Shown here piece by piece: positions 9,139-16,586 of a DNA stretch of 64,000 bases. The stretch lies in contig NZ_CP042476.1 in the NCBI RefSeq assembly GCF_007993795.1, positions 2,294,001-2,358,000 of the forward strand, in the 5' to 3' direction. Within the stretch, counting starts at the first letter, position 1, and every line of letters begins with the position of its first letter. A program made the position numbers and the translations under genes. The stretch comes from Antarcticibacterium arcticum. GTDB taxonomy: Bacteria > Bacteroidota > Bacteroidia > Flavobacteriales > Flavobacteriaceae. Below the pieces are notes generated by a model. It was not told the origin of the DNA. It saw only the letters and a program-made list of their open reading frames with translations, and ran no database searches.

Positions 9139-9666
9139 TTATTTGTTATCAATTAATACAATTTCAGAAGCTCCTGTTTTGTAAAGGAAATCTGTAAGAT
9201 CTTCTGTATTATGGTTAGCTACCTCTATTTCCATTAAAAAATGGTCATCTGTTGTCCTTACATCAGGATTTTCAGCAACTTTAAAAGGCCACAATCTACT
9301 TCTAAGATAAAATGTGATCACCATTAAGTGGGCTGCAAAGAAAACCGTTAATTCAAACATAATAGGCACAAAAGCCGGCATGTTTTCAAGGAAGGAAAAA
9401 CTTGGTTTCCCCCCAATATCCATTGGCCAGTCCTGGATCATTATATAATTCATCATGACAATAGATACTGTGAACCCAACCACCCCATATATAAAGGAAG
9501 TGATAGCCAACCTGGTTGGTTCAAGGCCCATAGCCTTATCCAAACCGTGCACCGGGAATGGGGTGTATATTTCCCCAATATGATAACGGGCTTCACGAAC
9601 CTGTCTTACAGCCTGTAACAGCAAGTCGTCATCGGTATAAAGAGCGTGTATAACTTTAGATGCCAT
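9139..9666 (-). CDS. actD: Alternative complex III subunit ActD (DUF3341)
   Basis: A 175-residue DUF3341 protein with two central membrane helices (about 57-80 and 95-120) between soluble ends. It is a structural subunit of alternative complex III without cofactors. The start codon overlaps the actC stop by one base (TAATG), showing translational coupling, and actE begins five bases after its stop. Confidence 0.93.
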   Translation of the reverse strand: MASKVIHALYTDDDLLLQAVRQVREARYHIGEIYTPFPVHGLDKAMGLEPTRLAITSFIYGVVGFTVSIVMMNYIMIQDWPMDIGGKPSFSFLENMPAFVPIMFELTVFFAAHLMVITFYLRSRLWPFKVAENPDVRTTDDHFLMEIEVANHNTEDLTDFLYKTGASEIVLIDNK

Positions 9667-11456
9667 TATTTCTTATTTTTTAGTTGGGTAGCACGGGTGA
9701 TCCATTGGTCATATCTTCCTTCTAACTGGAAATCATCTATAACCATATCAAGAAGTTCAAGATCACTCTCAGTCAAATTACTTATTTGTTCATAAGTATA
9801 AATTCCTACCTGGTGCAGTCTCTGCTCAAGCAGAGGCCCAATATCCTTAATTTTTTGAAGATCATCTGCTGTTTGAACTGCGGGATCAAAAGTTCCAATC
9901 CTGCGTACCATTTCATCGATCCTGTCCTTATAAAGATCCAGTTGAACCAAAGCATCTGCATTCACTGTTGGCTCGTGTGCGTCACCTGTATAAGGCTCAT
10001 CCTTTTCTACCAGTCCATCGGCAGTATTTGCTGCAGGCTCTCTTACTACAGATGAATAATGATTCACGTGATCTCCATGTTCAGCTCTTAAAGCTTTGTA
10101 TTTATCGCCCGAAGATTTCAAAATTGTCTTTACTTCTGCCTGCGCAATTACAGGGAAAGAACGCGCATAAAGAAGGAACAGTACAAAGAAAAATCCTATA
10201 GTTCCTATAAATATTCCCACATCTACAAAAGTTGGAGAGAACATGGTCCAGGAAGATGGTAAATAATCTCTGTGAAGCGAAGTTACAATAATCACAAAAC
10301 GCTCAAACCACATTCCTATGTTCACAACAATAGAAATAAAGAAAGAGAACATGATACTGGTACGTAATTTTTTGAACCACATAAACTGTGGTGAGAAAAC
10401 GTTACAGGTCATCATTGCCCAATACGCCCACCAGTATGGTCCGGTTGCCCTGTTAAGGAACGCGTATTGCTCGTATTCAACACCTGAATACCAGGCTACG
10501 AAAAGTTCAGTAATATAAGCTACCCCCACAATAGAACCGGTGATCATAATAACTATGTTCATCAATTCTATATGTTGAATAGTGATATAATCTTCAAGAT
10601 TGGACACCTTTCTCATAATGATCAAAAGGGTGTTCACCATAGCAAAACCAGAGAATACCGCACCCGCCACAAAGTAAGGAGGGAAGATAGTGGTATGCCA
10701 TCCCGGAATTACCGATGTTGCAAAGTCAAAGGATACAATGGTATGTACCGAAAGTACAAGGGGAGTCGCAAGACCTGCAAGTACAAGAGATACCTCCTCA
10801 AAACGCTGCCAGTCCTTTGCCCGGCCGCTCCATCCAAAACTAAGGATCCCGTAAATTCTTTTTTGAAAAGGCTTAACCGCACGGTCACGGATCATCGCGA
10901 AATCCGGTAAAAGTCCCGTCCACCAGAAAACCAGGGAAACAGAAAGATAGGTAGAGATCGCAAATACGTCCCAAAGCAGTGGAGAGTTAAAGTTTACCCA
11001 TAGAGATCCAAACTGGTTGGGAATAGGAAGTACCCAGTATGCCAGCCATGGACGACCCATGTGAATAATTGGGAAAAGACCTGCCTGCATTACAGAGAAA
11101 ATTGTCATTGCCTCTGCCGATCTGTTAATGGCCATTCTCCACTTTTGGCGGAATAACAATAATACCGCTGAAATAAGAGTTCCCGCGTGGCCAATACCTA
11201 CCCACCATACAAAGTTGGTGATATCCCAGGCCCAGCCTACAGTTTTATTTAATCCCCAGGTTCCAATCCCAGTGGAAACTGTGTAAATTATACAACCTAA
11301 ACCCCAAAGAAAAGCTATAAGTGCGATGGAAAAAACAATCCACCAGGATTTATTGGCCTTTCCTTCTACCGGAGCCGCCACATCCACAGTCACATCGTGA
11401 TAGGATTTGGAGCCGGTAACTAAAGGCTTTCGTATAGGTGCTTCGTAATGAGACAT
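9666..11456 (-). CDS. actC: Alternative complex III subunit ActC (NrfD/PsrC family) with C-terminal HhH-like domain
   Basis: A 596-residue membrane subunit with about ten helices that forms the quinol-binding side of alternative complex III and contacts the iron-sulfur part of ActB. The NrfD signature regions GHAGTLISAVLLLFRQKWR and PWLAYWVLPIPNQFGSLWVN are visible. Beyond the last helix (about residue 450) lies a cytoplasmic extension of about 140 residues ending in a segment around 530-596 (KIKDIGPLLEQRLHQVGIYT) that reads like a helix-hairpin-helix domain of the COG3743 type. Whether that tail has a role in the complex is unknown. Confidence 0.93.
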   Translation of the reverse strand: MSHYEAPIRKPLVTGSKSYHDVTVDVAAPVEGKANKSWWIVFSIALIAFLWGLGCIIYTVSTGIGTWGLNKTVGWAWDITNFVWWVGIGHAGTLISAVLLLFRQKWRMAINRSAEAMTIFSVMQAGLFPIIHMGRPWLAYWVLPIPNQFGSLWVNFNSPLLWDVFAISTYLSVSLVFWWTGLLPDFAMIRDRAVKPFQKRIYGILSFGWSGRAKDWQRFEEVSLVLAGLATPLVLSVHTIVSFDFATSVIPGWHTTIFPPYFVAGAVFSGFAMVNTLLIIMRKVSNLEDYITIQHIELMNIVIMITGSIVGVAYITELFVAWYSGVEYEQYAFLNRATGPYWWAYWAMMTCNVFSPQFMWFKKLRTSIMFSFFISIVVNIGMWFERFVIIVTSLHRDYLPSSWTMFSPTFVDVGIFIGTIGFFFVLFLLYARSFPVIAQAEVKTILKSSGDKYKALRAEHGDHVNHYSSVVREPAANTADGLVEKDEPYTGDAHEPTVNADALVQLDLYKDRIDEMVRRIGTFDPAVQTADDLQKIKDIGPLLEQRLHQVGIYTYEQISNLTESDLELLDMVIDDFQLEGRYDQWITRATQLKNKK

Positions 11457-11489
11457 ATCCTTATTAATTGATTCTTTAATTGATTATAA

Positions 11490-14400
11490 TTAAGCTTCAG
11501 ACGTATTTCTAACCTTCGTTTGATACATCACATTTGGTTTGGTTCCTATATATTCCAGTAAGTGATACATCCTGTCGTCCTCTTTTAAATTGGAAACAGC
11601 ACTTTCTTTATCATTTACATCACCAAAGACAATAGCACCTTTATCACAGGCCTGGGAACAGGCTGTCTGGAATTCCCCATCTTCAATTGCCCTGCCTTCA
11701 CGCTTGGCATCAAGAATGGTTTTTTGCGTTTTCTGAATACAGAATGAACATTTCTCCATTACCCCACGTGAACGCACGGTAACATCCGGATTTAATACCA
11801 TACGCCCAAGATCATTGTTCATATGATAATCAAATTCATCATTCTTATTGTATTTGAACCAGTTGAACCTACGTACTTTGTAAGGACAGTTGTTTGCACA
11901 GTAACGTGTACCAACGCAACGGTTGTAAACCATCTGGTTTTGACCCTGGCGACCGTGCATAGTTGCAGCCACAGGACAAACGGTCTCACATGGAGCATGG
12001 TTACAGTGCTGACACATTACAGGCTGGAATACCACCTGAGGATTATCGGCAGTTACTTCAAGCTCGGCAAACTGGGAAAGTGAATCTCCAAGACCGGACA
12101 TGTTTACTTTCTTCTGAATATCTTCAGAAAAAGTCTCTTCTGAAGAATAATAACGGTCAATTCTCAACCAGTGCATATCACGGTATTTACGCACTTCCTG
12201 TTTTCCAACTACAGGAACATTGTTTTCAGCGTGACAGGCAATAACACATGCACCACAACCGGTACAGGCGTTAAGGTCTATTGAAAGGTTGAAATGATGG
12301 CCTATTGAACGGTCAAAACCACTCCAAAGGTCAACATCTGGCGAAGTAACCGGGGTTTCAATATGGTTAAGGGAAACTTCAGGAACTTTATTCCATTCGT
12401 GAACATCTTTGGTATTAAAGATCTCAAGAGTTGTCTCCTTTATAATATCGCCTCTACCCATAAGGGTTTTATGAAGCTGTAAACAGGCGAATTCATGGAT
12501 ACCTCCTGTTTTTTCAATTTTTACATTCTGGAAAGACCTGAAGTTCTTATACAAGGTATATGCATTAACACCTACCTGCATCTCTTCCTGGATACCTTCT
12601 TTTTTACCATACCCAAGTGCTAAGGCAACAGTACCCTGTGCCTGGCCCGGCTGGATGTAAACAGGAACTTTCTCCAATACTGTTTCTCCAACAGTAAGTG
12701 TTACATAGCTTCCGTTAAGGCCGCCGTTGGAGGCATGCTCATTGATAAGTCCAAGTTCCTCTGCATCTGCCCTGGAAACTTTAAGGTAATTATCCCAGGA
12801 TGCCCTTGTAATAGGATCTGGAAATTCCTGCAACCATGGGTTGTTAGCCTGCTGGCCGTCACCTAAACCTGTTGAGGTATAAAGCTCCAGTTCAAAACCA
12901 CCTTCTTCCAGGGAAAGACCGCTAGCGGCTGGCGCAGTTGCAGTAGCCCCAGCTAAAGCAGTGATCCCGGCAGGAGCAGTGGCTTCAAAAGCACCATCAT
13001 GCAAAGCATCATTCCAGGAACCATTACCTAATGAGGAAGCCCAAGTTTCTCTTATATAATCGTAATATGAAGTTTCATTATCACTCCATCTTAACAAACA
13101 CTCCTGAAACTGCCTTGTATCAAACAAAGGTTTGATGGTTGGCTGCATAAGGGTGAAATTTCTTTTGGTTAACTGAATATCTCCCCAGCTTTCAAGATAA
13201 TGCGGAGTTGCAGCTATAAAATTACAAAGTTTGGCAGTTTCATCCTCCTTCATAGAAAAGGAAAGGGAAACATCTACATTTTTAAGACCTTCTACAAAAT
13301 CTGAAGGATCCGGCATACTGTAAACCGGGTTAACACCAGCCATAAGCAAGGCGCCAATTCTACCGGCATTCATATCTCTTACCAGTTGTTGTACCGCAGC
13401 GGCATTCCCCTGACGTACCATTCTTGGGTTTGCTGAATCCATCACCTGGCTGCCTAAAGCTTCGTTGATTGCAAGGACAAGGGATTGAGCTTCAGTATCC
13501 GGAATTCCCGATACAACTACCCCTCTGCTTCCAGATTTTCTTAACTGCGCAGCAGCTTTCACCACTGCTTCATCAACCCCACCTGAAAGTCCGCTTGTGG
13601 AAGAACCTCCAACAATATATCCATGTAAAGCTGAAAGAACAGCTTTTTGAGCTGAAAGTTTTACAGGAATTCGTTTATCGGCATTGGCACCGGTAAGCGA
13701 GAAATTAGATTCAAACTGAATATGACGGGACATTTTCCCGTTTTGAGGCACTCTGCCACGCGCATAGGCGGCATCATACCCACCACCGGCCCAGTCTCCA
13801 AGGAAATCGGCTCCTACAGAAACTATGGTTTCGGCTTTTGAGAAATCATAATTGGCAAGCGCACGCTCACCATATTTTGCCTGGAATGCATTCAATGCAG
13901 CATCCTCAGAAACAGTATCATAAACAACGTGTCTTACATTACCATATTTTTGAGCAAATTCCCCAATCAATTTGGTTGTTGAAGGACTTGCAAAAGTTTG
14001 GGTAAGAAGTACAATTTCTCCTGATACAGAATTTAAAGCCTGCGAAACTTCAGAATCAAATTGCTCCCAGGAAACAGTTTCCCCGTTTGCAACCGGCCTT
14101 TTAATTCTTTTGCTGTCATACAGAGATAACACCGAAGCATGTACCCGGGCATTGGCGCCGGTATTCGCCAGTGTGTTCTGCTCAATTTTAATAGGACGTC
14201 CTTCACGGGTTCTTACCAGCACTCCGGCAAAATCAAATCCATCGGCAATAGTGGTAGCATAATAATTTGCTACACCGGGAACAATACGCTCCGGTTGCAC
14301 CACGTAAGGAATAGATCGAATTACCGGACCTTCACAGGCTGCCAAAGATGCAGCCGCGGTGCTGAAGCCCACGTATTTTAAAAAGTCCCGGCGGGTGGTA

Positions 14401-14546
14401 GTTGAGCCTTCCAGTGCTTCCTTGTTACCAAGGAATTCATCTGTAGGTATTTCTTCTGCAAATTCTTTTTGCTGGAGCGCCTCAACAACAGAGCTTGTTT
14501 CTTTAAGCTCTTCAACACTTTGCCAGTATTTCTTGTTTGATGACAT
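11490..14546 (-). CDS. actB: Alternative complex III subunit ActB (molybdopterin-like plus iron-sulfur domains)
   Basis: A 1018-residue periplasmic subunit. The N-terminus carries a twin-arginine motif (TTRRDFLKYVGF) followed by a LAAC lipobox-like site. The first two thirds resemble a molybdopterin oxidoreductase but the domain is not expected to bind molybdenum. The C-terminal third is a ferredoxin domain with clusters CTGCGACVIACH, CQHCNHAPCETVCP, CVGTRYCANNCPYKVRR and CSFCIQKTQ...CSQACDKG, ligands for one [3Fe-4S] and three [4Fe-4S] clusters in known complexes. Electrons pass from quinol through these clusters to ActA hemes. It is the second gene of the operon, 26 bp after actA. Confidence 0.95.
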   Translation of the reverse strand: MSSNKKYWQSVEELKETSSVVEALQQKEFAEEIPTDEFLGNKEALEGSTTTRRDFLKYVGFSTAAASLAACEGPVIRSIPYVVQPERIVPGVANYYATTIADGFDFAGVLVRTREGRPIKIEQNTLANTGANARVHASVLSLYDSKRIKRPVANGETVSWEQFDSEVSQALNSVSGEIVLLTQTFASPSTTKLIGEFAQKYGNVRHVVYDTVSEDAALNAFQAKYGERALANYDFSKAETIVSVGADFLGDWAGGGYDAAYARGRVPQNGKMSRHIQFESNFSLTGANADKRIPVKLSAQKAVLSALHGYIVGGSSTSGLSGGVDEAVVKAAAQLRKSGSRGVVVSGIPDTEAQSLVLAINEALGSQVMDSANPRMVRQGNAAAVQQLVRDMNAGRIGALLMAGVNPVYSMPDPSDFVEGLKNVDVSLSFSMKEDETAKLCNFIAATPHYLESWGDIQLTKRNFTLMQPTIKPLFDTRQFQECLLRWSDNETSYYDYIRETWASSLGNGSWNDALHDGAFEATAPAGITALAGATATAPAASGLSLEEGGFELELYTSTGLGDGQQANNPWLQEFPDPITRASWDNYLKVSRADAEELGLINEHASNGGLNGSYVTLTVGETVLEKVPVYIQPGQAQGTVALALGYGKKEGIQEEMQVGVNAYTLYKNFRSFQNVKIEKTGGIHEFACLQLHKTLMGRGDIIKETTLEIFNTKDVHEWNKVPEVSLNHIETPVTSPDVDLWSGFDRSIGHHFNLSIDLNACTGCGACVIACHAENNVPVVGKQEVRKYRDMHWLRIDRYYSSEETFSEDIQKKVNMSGLGDSLSQFAELEVTADNPQVVFQPVMCQHCNHAPCETVCPVAATMHGRQGQNQMVYNRCVGTRYCANNCPYKVRRFNWFKYNKNDEFDYHMNNDLGRMVLNPDVTVRSRGVMEKCSFCIQKTQKTILDAKREGRAIEDGEFQTACSQACDKGAIVFGDVNDKESAVSNLKEDDRMYHLLEYIGTKPNVMYQTKVRNTSEA

Positions 14547-14572
14547 ATATATTAAATATTACTTCTTAATTA

Positions 14573-15916
14573 TTAATAGTGGCATTTAGCACATTCAAGT
14601 CCACCCATTTGGGCAACCGTTAATTCTTCCACTCCGTATTTTTGAGACAATTCCTCATGAATTTTTTCATAGTACTCATTGCCTTCAGCCATAATATTGG
14701 TTTCACGGTGACAGTTAACACACCAGCCCATTGTTAAAGGAGCATTTTGGTACATGATCTCCATTTCTTCTACAGGGCCGTGACAAGTTTGGCAGGCAAT
14801 GCCACCAACCTCTACGTGTTGTGAGTGATTGAAATAGGCAAAATCCGGCAGGTTATGGATACGAACCCATTTCACCGGCTCCGTTTCACCGGAATAAGCC
14901 TGCTCCTCAGGATTCCAGCCTACAGCTGTATAAAGCTTCTGGATCTCTTTATCGTAAAATTCTTTGCTGTATTCATCTGTAGCAGTAGCTTCAGCCACCT
15001 CGCCAATAGATTTATGACAGTTCATACAAACATTTAAGGAAGGAATACCAGAGGTCTTCGATACCCTTGCTGAAGAGTGACAGAATTTACAATCGATCTG
15101 GTTATCACCGGCGTGGATCTTATGGGAAAAATGAATAGGCTGAACAGGCTTGTACCCCTGATCTATACCTACCTGCATAAAATATCCATACATCCCGTAA
15201 CCGGCCACCAATAAAAGTATTATTGCCGATACCAACACAAGGAATTGATTCTCTAAAAAGGATTTCCAGATTGGCTTCGCCCTTTTTTCCCTTACAGGAA
15301 GCTCTACCCCACTTGCAGTTGCAAATCTTCGAAGGGTCTTATTTACAAGGAAAAGAATGATAAGCAGCATCAACAATACAAAGGCAAGTATCCCAAGAAT
15401 AATATCTGAAGAAACCCCACCTGTACCCTGACCACCTGCCGCAGCATCACCACCTGCCTGAGCCGCTGCCGGCTCCGCTTTTGGCGCACTGGTATATGCA
15501 AGGATATTTTCTATATCAATATCGCTCAATTGAGGGAAAGGAGGCATTGCCACCTGGTTGTATTCATTGTAGATAGCAACCGCTTGCGCATCACCTGAAT
15601 TAATAAGAGCCTGGCTGTTCTTGATCCACTTCTGTAACCATTCTACATCCCTCTTTGCGGTAACCCCTCTCAAAGGCGGGCCTATAGAATTCCCGTCAAG
15701 TTTATGACAGGCAGCACAAAGGGAATTGAATAAATTCTTTCCTGCAGCGGCATCACCACTAACTTCGGCACCCGCAGCAGCAGCAACTTCCTCTTGCGGC
15801 TCATCTCCGGCAGGAATGGTATCCTGGCCTAAAACCAACGGGGTAAATGATAAGAATATCGAAATACTTAGAACCAGTACTTGTGTGGCTGAATGGCGGA
15901 ATTTCACCTTTTTCAT
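14573..15916 (-). CDS. actA: Alternative complex III multiheme cytochrome c subunit ActA
   Basis: I count six CxxCH heme motifs. One (CAACHK) lies in an N-terminal class I cytochrome domain after the signal peptide. Two membrane helices follow (IILGILAFVLLMLLIILFLV and a second at about 235-258 of the longer reading), then five motifs in the C-terminal part: CKFCHS, CMNCHK, CQTCHG, CVNCHR and CAKCHY. The pentaheme part matches ActA. The ATG at 15914-15916 gives a normal signal peptide start (MKKVKFRH); an in-frame ATG at 15949 adds 11 polar residues and is less likely. First gene of the act-cox operon, preceded by a good -7 element. Confidence 0.93.
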   Translation of the reverse strand: MKKVKFRHSATQVLVLSISIFLSFTPLVLGQDTIPAGDEPQEEVAAAAGAEVSGDAAAGKNLFNSLCAACHKLDGNSIGPPLRGVTAKRDVEWLQKWIKNSQALINSGDAQAVAIYNEYNQVAMPPFPQLSDIDIENILAYTSAPKAEPAAAQAGGDAAAGGQGTGGVSSDIILGILAFVLLMLLIILFLVNKTLRRFATASGVELPVREKRAKPIWKSFLENQFLVLVSAIILLLVAGYGMYGYFMQVGIDQGYKPVQPIHFSHKIHAGDNQIDCKFCHSSARVSKTSGIPSLNVCMNCHKSIGEVAEATATDEYSKEFYDKEIQKLYTAVGWNPEEQAYSGETEPVKWVRIHNLPDFAYFNHSQHVEVGGIACQTCHGPVEEMEIMYQNAPLTMGWCVNCHRETNIMAEGNEYYEKIHEELSQKYGVEELTVAQMGGLECAKCHY

Positions 15917-15993
15917 ATTGTAATTTGAATTAGCATCTTTTTTTGGCACGATAATGGAAAATATAAACGGGTCGCGCGCCTAAAATTGAGCCA

Positions 15994-16001
15994 CAAAAGT
16001 A
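15994..16001 (-). promoter_or_regulatory. Candidate -7 element of the act-cox operon
   Basis: TACTTTTG on the minus strand matches the Bacteroidetes consensus TAnnTTTG. It lies about 78 bp upstream of the chosen actA start. No TTTG is seen at the -33 distance (TTTT only), so the promoter may be weak or activated. Confidence 0.5.
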
Positions 16002-16121
16002 ACACTTAAAGTCGATTTGTAAAATGCACACTTGTGTTAACCTATAATTTATATTTGTTCTAAATAATAATTATACGGTAGTTTAAGTTATAGTTTTTAC
16101 TTTTACACAAAATCCATAATA

Positions 16122-16514
16122 ATGAGAATTTTAAATATTCAAAATTGCATAATCTCCGGTATTTTTATTTTGGGCTTACATCTTTCAGGAAGTGCTCAAA
16201 CCGGACAGGTTAATATACAACAGGATCCCATCATCCCTCAACTGCTCGAACAAAAAACAGATCTCACCAAAAAGGGCAGATTTGGCGAACGTTTCAACAT
16301 TCAGTTATTTAACGGGGATAATAATGCTGCCAGCGAGGTCCTGAAAACAGTAAGACAAAAATACAGCGACTGGCCCTCAGATATTATTTACGAAACCCCC
16401 AACTACAAAGTCCTAATGGGCAACTTCAGGAACCGCCTGGAGGCAGACAGGGTGTTATTACAAATCAAGCAGGATTATCCCGCTGCATTTATCCCAAAAC
16501 CAAGAAGAGGGTAA
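16122..16514 (+). CDS. Secreted SPOR-domain protein
   Basis: A 130-residue exported protein: signal peptide to about residue 25 (ending LSGSAQ), a linker, then a SPOR-like domain of about 75 residues with GRFGERFNIQLFNGDNNAASE and the closing YKVLMGNFRNRLEADRVLLQIK pattern read in parts. SPOR domains bind glycan strands stripped of stem peptides, usually at division sites; here the protein has no membrane anchor and is likely periplasmic. It stands alone, convergent with infB across a shared terminator. Confidence 0.82.
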   Translation: MRILNIQNCIISGIFILGLHLSGSAQTGQVNIQQDPIIPQLLEQKTDLTKKGRFGERFNIQLFNGDNNAASEVLKTVRQKYSDWPSDIIYETPNYKVLMGNFRNRLEADRVLLQIKQDYPAAFIPKPRRG

Positions 16515-16533
16515 AACCCCATCATTATCAAAT

Positions 16534-16570
16534 AAAAAAGAGGCTGCTCCATTGGAACAGCCTCTTTTTT
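16534..16570. terminator. Bidirectional terminator between the SPOR gene and infB
   Basis: GAGGCTG and CAGCCTC pair around a loop and are bordered by A6 and T6 runs, so the hairpin can end both the plus-strand SPOR gene and the minus-strand infB operon. Confidence 0.88.
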
Positions 16571-16586
16571 ATTTGAGTATCTAGTT

